Below, piece by piece: positions 46,739 through 54,442 of a stretch of DNA of 64,000 nt. Made by a program: the position numbers and the translations under genes. Each line of letters opens with the position of its first letter. Positions within the stretch are counted from its first letter, which is position 1. Origin of the DNA: Novosphingobium sp. 32-60-15 (lineage in GTDB: Bacteria > Pseudomonadota > Alphaproteobacteria > Sphingomonadales > Sphingomonadaceae); contig NZ_NCEN01000004.1 of NCBI RefSeq assembly GCF_002280675.1, positions 248,001 through 312,000 on the forward strand. The letters run 5' to 3'. The notes under the pieces are model-generated. The model had not been told where the DNA came from and ran no database searches. It worked only from the letters and a program-made list of their open reading frames with translations.

Positions 46739-48352
46739 TCATCTGCGATGCAGCAGTTTCCATACGATTGAACGGTCACGGATGATTTCGGCTGCTGCGT
46801 TGTGGCCCGGTGCGCCGGTTACGCCGCCGCCGGGATGCGTGCCCGATCCGCATATATAGAGGCCTGTGATGGGGGAGCGGTAATCTCCGTGGCCCAGCAC
46901 AGGGCGCGCGGCCCATAGTTGGTCCAGGCCCATTGTGCCGTGGAATATATCGCCGCCGATCAGACCGAACTTGCGTTCGAGATCGAGCGGAGAGTGAATC
47001 TGCCGGGCGATGACGCTGGCTTTGAAGTTTGGCGCGTGCTCGGTGACGGTATCGATGATCAGGTCAGCTACGTCTTCGCGCACATCGTCCCAGCTTTTAC
47101 CGTGGCCAAGCTGCGGCGCGAATTGTTGGCAGAACAGGCTGGCGACGTGTTGGCCCGGAGGAGCGAGGCTATCGTCCACGGTTGACGGGATTTTGATTTC
47201 GACAATCGGCTTTTTCGACCAGCCGTACTGCTGCGCATCGATGAACGCCTGATCCATGTAATCCATGCCGGGCGCGATGATAATTCCGGCGGTGTGATGT
47301 TCCGCCAAGGTCTTGCCGGGCAACACGGTGAAATCTGGCAATTCCGATAGTGCCACGTTCATGCGGAAGGTGCCCGAGCCGGTCTTGTAACCCTTGATCC
47401 TGCGGCTGAAATCCTCGTCCAGATCGCCGGGATCAACCAATTGGCGATAAAGCAGCGCGGGGCCGACGTTGGCGGCAACGATGGGAGCGAAAAGCTCTTC
47501 GCCGCCCTCCAGCTTAACGCCCTGCGCTTTGCCATTGTTGACCAGCACTTTGGCGACAGGTGCTTCGAGCGTGATCTCTACGCCTGAATCGGTGCAAGCC
47601 TTGGCCATTGCTTGTGTGATTGCGCCCATGCCGCCCACTGCATGACCCCACGCGCCAAGCTTGCCATTCACCTCGCCAAACACATGGTGCAACAGGACAT
47701 AGGCAGAGCCGGGAGTGGAAACGCCCGCGTAATTGCCAACGACGGCGTCAAAAGCGAAAGCAGACTTTACGTGATCGTCTTCGAACCAGCCATCAAGGAA
47801 ATCCCGCGCGGATTTGGTGAATATGTCGAGCAAATCGCGCTGGGTGGATAAATCCATTTGCGACAGGGGCCAGCCCTGTTGCGCCGCGGCAAATAACGAA
47901 CGTATACCGCCGCCGATGTTGGGCGGACATTGCAATGCAAGATCGCGCAAAACATTCGCCATTTTTTCCAGTGCAGCGTCATATGCGGGATAAGCCGCAG
48001 CGTCTTTTCGGGAAAAACGCGCGAACTCGGCCTCGCTGCGCCCCGGACCTCCTCCCAGTTTGAGGTACGTGTTTTCGAATGGAAAGAAGTTGCTGATTGT
48101 GCGTTCGATCACGCGATAGCCGTAATCGTGAAGCGCCATGTCTGCGATGACTTTGGGCCGAAGCAGACTGACCGTGTAGCTGGCGGTCGAATTGCGGAAA
48201 CCGGGATGGAACTCCTCGGTGACTGCCGCGCCACCAACAATATCGCGCCGTTCCAGCACACGCACCTTCATCCCCGCTTTGGCCAGGTAGAAGGCGCATA
48301 CAAGGCCGTTGTGGCCACCGCCGATAATCAGCGCGTCATAGCGATTGGTCAC
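46739..48352 (-). CDS. FAD-dependent oxidoreductase, PYROXD2/phytoene-desaturase-like
   Basis: 537 residues from GTG 48352. The N-terminal FAD site is ALIIGGGHNGLVCAFYLAKAG with the following ERRDIVGGAAVTEEFHPGF, and the C-terminus has the flavin-closing segment GLYICGSGTHPGGGVTGAPG. This is the CrtI-related family that includes human PYROXD2. No carotenoid genes are nearby, so a carotenoid role is unlikely. The substrate is unknown. It lies 226 bp after the hydratase/lyase gene, same strand. Confidence 0.83.
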   Translation of the reverse strand: MTNRYDALIIGGGHNGLVCAFYLAKAGMKVRVLERRDIVGGAAVTEEFHPGFRNSTASYTVSLLRPKVIADMALHDYGYRVIERTISNFFPFENTYLKLGGGPGRSEAEFARFSRKDAAAYPAYDAALEKMANVLRDLALQCPPNIGGGIRSLFAAAQQGWPLSQMDLSTQRDLLDIFTKSARDFLDGWFEDDHVKSAFAFDAVVGNYAGVSTPGSAYVLLHHVFGEVNGKLGAWGHAVGGMGAITQAMAKACTDSGVEITLEAPVAKVLVNNGKAQGVKLEGGEELFAPIVAANVGPALLYRQLVDPGDLDEDFSRRIKGYKTGSGTFRMNVALSELPDFTVLPGKTLAEHHTAGIIIAPGMDYMDQAFIDAQQYGWSKKPIVEIKIPSTVDDSLAPPGQHVASLFCQQFAPQLGHGKSWDDVREDVADLIIDTVTEHAPNFKASVIARQIHSPLDLERKFGLIGGDIFHGTMGLDQLWAARPVLGHGDYRSPITGLYICGSGTHPGGGVTGAPGHNAAAEIIRDRSIVWKLLHRR

Positions 48353-48578
48353 AGCGTTTTCACTTGGCCAGAACAGTTTCCAGATTGTGGTGATAGGTCA
48401 CGGCGGGTTGGCTGCAAATGGGCAGCGTGCAAATTCTTGCTCATTCAAACAGTTCTTATGTGCGCCAAGCTGGCCGGAGACATGCGCGCTTGCAACCGCT
48501 TTTTTAGGCCATCCGCAAATGCGAAAGCCCCGGCCACTTGCGCGACCGGGGCTTGAGATGCCTGCACCAATTGGAGAA

Positions 48579-49430
48579 TTAGCGCTTGATCTTGCTCGTA
48601 TCGAACGTGCCCAGACCGGGCTTGAAGCTCTTTTCGTCAAGGAATTGACGCGTTGCTTCTTTGCGCGCTTCGACGCCGCCAAAGTTGTGCAGCGCTTCTT
48701 GCGCACGGATCAGATAATCTTCGGCGTTGTCATAGGTCATTTCGGTCATGCGACGCACGGCCCACTTGGTGGCGCGCAAGGCATGGCCATCCTTCTTTGA
48801 CAGAGCTTCGGCGATTTCAAGAACGCGTGCCTGAAGCTGATCGGCGGGCACCGCTTCGGTAACAAGGCCCTGCGCTTCGGCTTGCTTGCCGGAGAGGTTT
48901 TCACCCATCATCGCGTGATACACAGCTTTGCGCAGCGGCATGAGATCGGCAACGACTTTGGATGCGCCGCCACCGGGAAGAATGCCCCAGTTGATTTCTG
49001 AAAGGCCAAATTGCGCGTCTTCGGCAGCAATCGCGATGTCGCAAGCGAACAACGGACCATAGCCGCCGCCAAAGCACCAGCCGTTGATCATGGCGATGGT
49101 TGGCTTTTCATACCAGCGAAGGCGCTCCCACCACGAATAGGCTTCGCGCTGCGCCTTGCGAATGGCACCAAGACCTTCGGCTTCGGTTTCGCGGAAGTAT
49201 TCCTTGAGGTCCATACCAGCTGACCAGGCTTCACCCTCGCCCGAAAGCACGAGGACCTTTACGTCATCGCGGAATTCAAGGTCGGCAATCACTTTGCCCA
49301 TTTGCCGGTTGAGCTTCGGGCTCATGCAGTTGCGCTTTTCCGGGCGGTTGAATTTTACCCAAGCGATGCCGTTTTCGACAGTGAAGGCAACGGTATCTTC
49401 TTCTGCGCGTTCAATTTTCTGTTCGGTCAT
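48579..49430 (-). CDS. ferB: p-Hydroxycinnamoyl-CoA hydratase/lyase (feruloyl-CoA type)
   Basis: 283 residues from ATG 49430, with GAGGA upstream. Crotonase fold with the marks of hydroxycinnamoyl-CoA hydratase/lyase: GEAWSAGMDLKEYFRETEAE (the Tyr-containing DLKEYF is characteristic), oxyanion-hole INGWCFGGGYGPLFACD, EINWGILPGGGASK with the catalytic Glu, and TYDNAEDYLIRAQEAL. It converts feruloyl-, caffeoyl- or coumaroyl-CoA into the aldehyde (vanillin and relatives) plus acetyl-CoA. The aldehyde dehydrogenase is 22 bp upstream. The feruloyl-CoA synthetase gene (ferA) is not in the window. Confidence 0.93.
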   Translation of the reverse strand: MTEQKIERAEEDTVAFTVENGIAWVKFNRPEKRNCMSPKLNRQMGKVIADLEFRDDVKVLVLSGEGEAWSAGMDLKEYFRETEAEGLGAIRKAQREAYSWWERLRWYEKPTIAMINGWCFGGGYGPLFACDIAIAAEDAQFGLSEINWGILPGGGASKVVADLMPLRKAVYHAMMGENLSGKQAEAQGLVTEAVPADQLQARVLEIAEALSKKDGHALRATKWAVRRMTEMTYDNAEDYLIRAQEALHNFGGVEARKEATRQFLDEKSFKPGLGTFDTSKIKR

Positions 49431-49452
49431 GGTTTGTCCTCTCGGGATAATC

Positions 49453-50853
49453 TTAGATGGGGAAGTGGCCGGGCTGTGTTTCCATGGTGATCCAGCGCAG
49501 TTCGGTGAAGCTGTCGATGCCAGCCTTGCCGCCGAAACGACCGTAGCCGGACGCGCCTGTACCGCCGAAAGGCATTTGCGCTTCGTCATGCACGGTTGGA
49601 CCGTTGACGTGGCAAATACCGGAATGGATCTGGCGGGCAACGCGCAGGCCACGGGCGGTATCGCGGGTGAATACGGCGGCAGACAGGCCATATTCGCTAT
49701 CGTTGGCCAATTCGATGGCATGGGCTTCATCGCGCGCGTGGATTATCCCCACGACAGGACCGAAGCTTTCATCACGGAACAGCTTCATGTCTTGCGTAAC
49801 GCCATCAACAACGTGGGCTGGCATAAGCACATTGTGGGTCGTTTCTCCGCCGGTCAGCAATTGCGCGCCATGGGCAACGGCATCGGCGATCAGGCTTTGG
49901 CAATGGGCAACGGTTTTGGCATCGACCACAGCGCCCAGTGGCGTCTTGCCTTCACGCGGATCGCCGACGGCCATGGTCGCGACCTTAGCCTTAAAGCGGG
50001 CTGCAAAGTCGGCAGCGACGGATTCGACCACAATAATCCGCTCAGTCGACATGCATATCTGGCCTTGGTTCATGAACGCACCGAATGCGGCGGCTTTCAC
50101 CGCTTCGTCCAGATCGGCATCTTCGAGCACGATAAGCGGTGCTTTGCCGCCCAGTTCCAGCAAGCAAGGCTTGAGATGTTCGGCCGCGCGCTTGGCAATG
50201 ATCTTGCCAACGGCAGTGGATCCGGTGAAGTTGATGCGCTTAACAGGCCGTGCGTCAATCAATGCGCCAACAACCTCTGGCGCGTCAGCCGGTGCATTGG
50301 TTACGACATTGACCACGCCGTCAGGAAAGCCTGCGTCGGCAAAAGCCTCAATGATCAGAGAATGCGTCCGCGGGCATTGTTCCGATGCCTTGAGAATCAC
50401 TGCGTTGCCGCAGGCGAGTGGCACGGCAATTGCGCGTACACCCAGAATGATGGGGGCGTTCCAAGGGGCGATACCGAGAATTACGCCAACAGGTTCACGC
50501 AATGCCATGGCCACGCAGCCGGGCTTGTCAGACGGGATCACTTCGCCCGAAATCTGGGTCGTGAGTGCGGCAGCTTCGCGAACCATCGATGCTGCGAGAC
50601 CAAGGTTGAATAGCGCCCAGCCTTTGGTTGCGCCGATTTCGCCCATCATCGCTTCGACGAATGCATCAGTGCGGGCTTCAAGTGCGGTCGCAGCTTTCAT
50701 CAGGACGGCGCGGCGGGCATTGGGTCCCATTGCGGCCCAAGCTGGAAATGCCGCCGCTGCGCGGGCGGTTATCGCTGGAATATCTGCCGCGGTCATTGCT
50801 TCTGCTTGCGAAGCAACCGCTCCGGTCATCGGGTTGATGCGTTCAAACAACAT
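49453..50853 (-). CDS. ligV: Aromatic aldehyde dehydrogenase, vanillin type
   Basis: 466 residues from ATG 50853, with GGGAGAG upstream. Aldehyde dehydrogenase superfamily: NAD site FTGSTAVGKIIAK, catalytic Glu in LELGGKAPLIVL, catalytic Cys in MNQGQICMSTERI, and the C-terminal HVNGPTVHDEAQMPFGGTGASG typical of the vanillin/salicylaldehyde group. Next to the hydratase/lyase gene it should oxidise vanillin to vanillate. Relation to LigV of Sphingobium SYK-6 is inferred from context and group features. Confidence 0.88.
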   Translation of the reverse strand: MLFERINPMTGAVASQAEAMTAADIPAITARAAAAFPAWAAMGPNARRAVLMKAATALEARTDAFVEAMMGEIGATKGWALFNLGLAASMVREAAALTTQISGEVIPSDKPGCVAMALREPVGVILGIAPWNAPIILGVRAIAVPLACGNAVILKASEQCPRTHSLIIEAFADAGFPDGVVNVVTNAPADAPEVVGALIDARPVKRINFTGSTAVGKIIAKRAAEHLKPCLLELGGKAPLIVLEDADLDEAVKAAAFGAFMNQGQICMSTERIIVVESVAADFAARFKAKVATMAVGDPREGKTPLGAVVDAKTVAHCQSLIADAVAHGAQLLTGGETTHNVLMPAHVVDGVTQDMKLFRDESFGPVVGIIHARDEAHAIELANDSEYGLSAAVFTRDTARGLRVARQIHSGICHVNGPTVHDEAQMPFGGTGASGYGRFGGKAGIDSFTELRWITMETQPGHFPI

Positions 50854-50971
50854 GGCGTCTCTCCCTTTATGTTATGATTTATAGCAATCCTTCAGCAGCC
50901 ATGCAACATCAGAATAGGCCCGGCATTGGATGCGCACGGATTGCAGGAGTTTGCGACTGCCCGCGACGGTA

Positions 50972-50988
50972 GTTGCATTTTATGCAAC
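50972..50988. promoter_or_regulatory. Operator-like inverted repeat upstream of the vanillin operon
   Basis: GTTGCAT-TTT-ATGCAAC is a perfect 7+7 dyad 119 bp before the dehydrogenase start. On the minus strand the word TGTTGCAT recurs around 50902-50909 close to the start, next to the same TTCTGAT/ATCAGAA context. A regulator of hydroxycinnamate catabolism (for example a FerC-like MarR protein) could bind here; none is encoded nearby. Confidence 0.5.
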
Positions 50989-51025
50989 AATTCTGATGCA
51001 TTTCGCACTTGCACAAAAAGGATAT

Positions 51026-51107
51026 GCCGCCCAATCAGGACAGGCCTTTCAGGCATCCTCTCCCAACCTTTCAAGGGCCGCCCGGCAACGGTGCGGCCCC
51101 TTTTTTT
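51026..51107 (+). ncRNA. Candidate small RNA
   Basis: A GC-rich hairpin (51074-51081 with 51093-51101) followed by seven T is oriented rightward, yet no rightward gene precedes it for several kb. Upstream there is a smaller hairpin (51037-51058, arms AGGA...TCCT with inner GCC/GGC) and then an open pyrimidine stretch CTCTCCCAACC, the kind of sequence that pairs with ribosome sites. The 5' end is a guess and no clear promoter is seen. Confidence 0.35.
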
Positions 51108-51217
51108 GGCCTGTAGCAGGGAGAGACTGAGGTGCGGCAACGCTGCCGTTGTAGCAGTGCCCATTGGGGCAGGTGCCACTTGTTCCGCTATCTTAACGGA
51201 TTTTCAGCGCGTGGGTT

Positions 51218-52141
51218 TTAGCCGCCCAGAACTTTGATCGCCATGGCAGCGGCGGCTGCGCGGGTTTCAACGCCCAGCTTTTCATAAATGCGCTCAAGGT
51301 GCTTTTGCACGGTGCGCGGGCTGATCAACAGGACTTCTGAAATCATCCCGTTGGATTTGCCATAGCTTATCCAAAGCAGAACTTCAGCCTCGCGGTCGGT
51401 CAGAGACAAGCGCTGCTGGAGTTTCATCACGTCTGCTTTGGGGTTCAACTCGTTCAGCCGGATCAAAATCTCGTTCTCGCGGTATTGCGCGATAATGACG
51501 AGTTCGAGGGTGTTTTCGCCCTGATCGACTTTGGCCGAAGCGCCTTGTGGCGTCGTGCTTCTGCCTAACAAGCGCTCAAGCGGAGCGCGCAAGATGCTGG
51601 GCAGCGCGCCCTTTTCACGGTTCCAATCCGGGCTAACCCGGCTGATCGCCTGTTCGGCCATTGGCGTGCACCACAACAACAGACCACGGTTGTCAGTTGC
51701 CATCATCAAGCGCCCGGTGGCATCAAGGCCCGCAGCACCTGCCTGCATGGCGCGGGCATGACCGATGTGGACGCGCACGCGCGCAAGCAATTCATGGACG
51801 TTTACGGGCTTGCGCAAATAATCGACACCGCCAACCTCGAAGCCTTCGATCACATGCTCATTCTCGGTCAAGCCAGTCATGAACATGACCGGCACATGGA
51901 CGAGGTTGGGCCGCGCCTTGATGCGGGCAGTCGTTTCGAAGCCGTCGAAGCCCGGCATCACTGCGTCCATCAGGATCAAGTCTGGAACGACATGTTCGAG
52001 AAGATCGAGTGCGGAATTGCCGGACGTGGCAACCAGCACGGTGATTCCTGCCCCTTCGAGCGTATCGGTGAGGAAACGCAGGGAGTCGGGTTTATCGTCC
52101 ACGACGAGGACTGTATCGCGCCGTGCACTGCCGCCACTCAT
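51218..52141 (-). CDS. LuxR-type response regulator with long linker
   Basis: 307 residues. Receiver domain at 8-125 with phosphoacceptor Asp59 (LILMDAVMPG), acidic pair VVDDKPDS and late Lys in LRKPVNVHE. A C-terminal LuxR/NarL helix-turn-helix lies at about 243-300 (LTDREAEVLLWISYGKS and SPRTVQKHLERIYEKL). In between are about 110 residues of unknown fold. The start follows the kinase stop by 1 bp, so kinase and regulator form one operon and one signalling pair. The targets are unknown. Confidence 0.92.
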   Translation of the reverse strand: MSGGSARRDTVLVVDDKPDSLRFLTDTLEGAGITVLVATSGNSALDLLEHVVPDLILMDAVMPGFDGFETTARIKARPNLVHVPVMFMTGLTENEHVIEGFEVGGVDYLRKPVNVHELLARVRVHIGHARAMQAGAAGLDATGRLMMATDNRGLLLWCTPMAEQAISRVSPDWNREKGALPSILRAPLERLLGRSTTPQGASAKVDQGENTLELVIIAQYRENEILIRLNELNPKADVMKLQQRLSLTDREAEVLLWISYGKSNGMISEVLLISPRTVQKHLERIYEKLGVETRAAAAAMAIKVLGG

Positions 52142-52142
52142 C

Positions 52143-53804
52143 TTACAAATCCTCCAACGTCCGCCCGAGCGCGGTTAGATCAAACCGGTCAAGGCAGTCG
52201 TAAAGCTTCGCAACCAGCAAGGCAGCACTGGGGTCTGCACGCTCAAGATTTCGAATTTCTTCTTCCATTGCGCGTACATGCCCAATTCGCAACAGCGATT
52301 TCAATTTTTCCGTGTGGACCCGTGCGGCGTCAGAAAGCGAAGCATCGGCCGCTACATCGCCGGACTGCGGAGATGGGACAGCCTTGGGCCAAATCCAGTT
52401 AAGCACGAGCAGCCGCCCCAAGACATCGATCAGGACTGACAGGTCTATCGGCTTGAGCAGAAAATGGTCATGGTTGGCAGCTTGCCCGTCCAAGCCGTGC
52501 CGTTCATCAGCATTAGCCGACAACATCAATATGGCCAAGCTGCGGCCATGGACTGCGCGCAGATGCGCCGCCGTTTCCCAACCGGATATTCCGGGCATGC
52601 TGACATCAAGGATAACCGCATCAAACTGGCCGCGCTCTGCCATAGCCAAGGCGGTGTGCCCATCGCTGGCATGGGCGATTTCGAACCCAAGTTCCCCCAA
52701 TGCGCTGCGCAACAAAGACAGGTGATCAGGGTTATCATCGACAAGCAACAATGACCGGCGTTCGCCGGTGTAGCCTGTCGGGCGCAAAATAGCCCCGGCC
52801 TTGCTTTCAACGAAGCCTGAAACCTGCGGCATCAACAAACGCAATTTGAAGCAAGACCCTTGGCCTGCGATGCTTTGCACCTGCAAATCGCCGCCCAACA
52901 TTTGCACAATTGCGCGGGAAATAGCGAGGCCAAGCCCCGCCCCCGCATTCCCGCTGTGTGGAGTATCGCCGCTGCGTTCGTAAGGTGCGAAGACCTGCTC
53001 TTGTTGCGCTTCGCTTATGCCGGGCCCTGTATCGCGCACTTCGAAAGTGGCAGTTTGCCCTGACCAGCCAAGCGCCAACACCACTTCGCCGTGATCTGTA
53101 AACTTGACCGCGTTCGAGACAAGATTGATCAGGACCTGGCGAACCCGGCGCGTATCCATGCGCACAAATTCGGGCAAACGTTCGGGCAGTTCACACCTGA
53201 ATACGAGCCCCTTTTGCTCTGCTTGTGGACGGAACATTTCAGCCACTTGTTCAACCAATGGGGCAAGCCGCACAACGGCGCTGTCAATGCGCACGACGCC
53301 CTGTTCAACCGAGGCAATATCCAGCAATCCCTCAACCAGATTGGTCAGGTGTTCAGCGCTGCGGCGAATGATGCGGGCGGCGTCTTTGGGATCAACCGCC
53401 GCTTCCTGCTCAATCAACTGGGCGTACCCGTAAATGGCATTCAGCGGCGAGCGAATTTCGTGGCTTACATTGGCAAGATAGCGGCTTTTCGCAGCACTGG
53501 CTGATTGCGCGGCTTCAAGGTCGCGTTGCATTTTCTCCGCAGCTTGGGGATCAAACATCTTGCGTTGAAGGGCAATCGTGCCACCGGAAACCAGCAGGCA
53601 CAGGCCAATAGAAATGGCCAAATGCGCTGGCCAACTTTCCCCGGCGAAAAACACACCCAATGCAATAAGAACAACAATGCCCAACAAGATTGTCGGCAGC
53701 GCGATGGAAGCGATGCGCGCAGTGCCCGCATCACGCTCGCCTTTGGCTAACGTCCCGTCTGAGGAAACATAGCGGATCGGGCCAAAGTTCACACTTTGAC
53801 CCAA
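52143..53804 (-). CDS. Hybrid histidine kinase/response regulator
   Basis: 553 residues; the start (TTG 53804) is uncertain because no good ribosome site is seen. Two membrane segments (about 32-52 and 58-80) are separated by only a few residues, so there is no periplasmic sensor. A dimerisation domain with His115 (ANVSHEIRSPLNAIYGYAQL) follows, then a kinase domain (N box at Asn231, DTGPGISEAQQEQVF, GAGLGLAI) and a receiver with Asp400 (AVILDVSMPGISGWE). The C-terminal 80 residues may be a short phosphotransfer-like helical tail. The signal probably comes through the membrane part or a partner protein. Confidence 0.9.
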   Translation of the reverse strand: MGQSVNFGPIRYVSSDGTLAKGERDAGTARIASIALPTILLGIVVLIALGVFFAGESWPAHLAISIGLCLLVSGGTIALQRKMFDPQAAEKMQRDLEAAQSASAAKSRYLANVSHEIRSPLNAIYGYAQLIEQEAAVDPKDAARIIRRSAEHLTNLVEGLLDIASVEQGVVRIDSAVVRLAPLVEQVAEMFRPQAEQKGLVFRCELPERLPEFVRMDTRRVRQVLINLVSNAVKFTDHGEVVLALGWSGQTATFEVRDTGPGISEAQQEQVFAPYERSGDTPHSGNAGAGLGLAISRAIVQMLGGDLQVQSIAGQGSCFKLRLLMPQVSGFVESKAGAILRPTGYTGERRSLLLVDDNPDHLSLLRSALGELGFEIAHASDGHTALAMAERGQFDAVILDVSMPGISGWETAAHLRAVHGRSLAILMLSANADERHGLDGQAANHDHFLLKPIDLSVLIDVLGRLLVLNWIWPKAVPSPQSGDVAADASLSDAARVHTEKLKSLLRIGHVRAMEEEIRNLERADPSAALLVAKLYDCLDRFDLTALGRTLEDL

Positions 53805-53975
53805 TCGTTACCATGGACCAACCCTGTTTGGTCCTTTGCGCAAGTGACCATCTTTTAGACCCCATGCGCCCGTTGTTGTTATTGGTGCGCTTCCCTTTTG
53901 TGCACTGCAAACGAATGTAACTCAAGCCCTGAACTTTTGGGCTATTTTCATCAAGTGACCGAATGAAATTGCTTC

Positions 53976-54179
53976 TCAGATGACCTGGTCACGTTGCAGC
54001 CGTTGCAACAACCGCACAGCTACAGAATGACGGATCGCCTTGCCTTCGCGCAGCTTGACCCATGTATTCAATCCGATCCCAAAGTGGGTTTGAATGACTT
54101 CAGGTTTTTGGCTTTGCAGGACCGATGCCATCTTGTTGACCACAGTGGGTTCAACTTGAGTAAGACGTTGGATAGTCAT
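53976..54179 (-). CDS. Small HTH-like protein of unknown function
   Basis: 67 residues from ATG 54179, with GAGGGA just upstream. The segment VIQTHFGIGLNTWVKLREGK followed by AIRHSVAVRLLQRLQRD looks like a helix-turn-helix, as in small DNA-binding proteins. It stands alone between the kinase gene and a TonB receptor gene that runs away from it. The assignment is tentative. Confidence 0.6.
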   Translation of the reverse strand: MTIQRLTQVEPTVVNKMASVLQSQKPEVIQTHFGIGLNTWVKLREGKAIRHSVAVRLLQRLQRDQVI

Positions 54180-54442
54180 ATTCCCTCACACGTTCGGTTT
54201 ATGGCGCCAGCATATTTTGCAGCGCAGCACATGGGATACGTCATTTACCGCATGTCATTCCCGTACATATGTCATAATTTGGGGGCTTAACTCCGTGGCA
54301 TTGAAAAGAGCCTGAATTTGCAGGACGCGAGGCTTTCCGGCTAAAACAGGCGCTTAACAACACCATTTTCACGCTAGCGAATCAGCCCAGCTTCACTATG
54401 GCCGCGCTTCACCGCCCGTTGGCGGCCCGATGGAGTTTTTCG

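Larger units (their letters stand above)
50854..51217. promoter_or_regulatory. 364-bp gap: catabolic promoter plus a probable small RNA
   Basis: No protein gene is seen. The left part holds the promoter and operator of the vanillin-type dehydrogenase operon on the minus strand. The right part holds a plus-strand hairpin-T7 terminator with no gene upstream of it (see the ncRNA entry). 51118-51217 has small hairpins (around 51132-51148) but no further signal. Confidence 0.5.

Noticed and set aside
49156-50613. 485-codon open frame opposite the hydratase/lyase and aldehyde dehydrogenase genes
   Set aside because: It spans two real genes and their spacer in antisense and shows no protein-family motif.
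54238-54275. Three GTCAT words before the TonB receptor as a PHO box
   Set aside because: Their spacing is 14 and 17 bp, not the 11 or 22 bp of PhoB sites.
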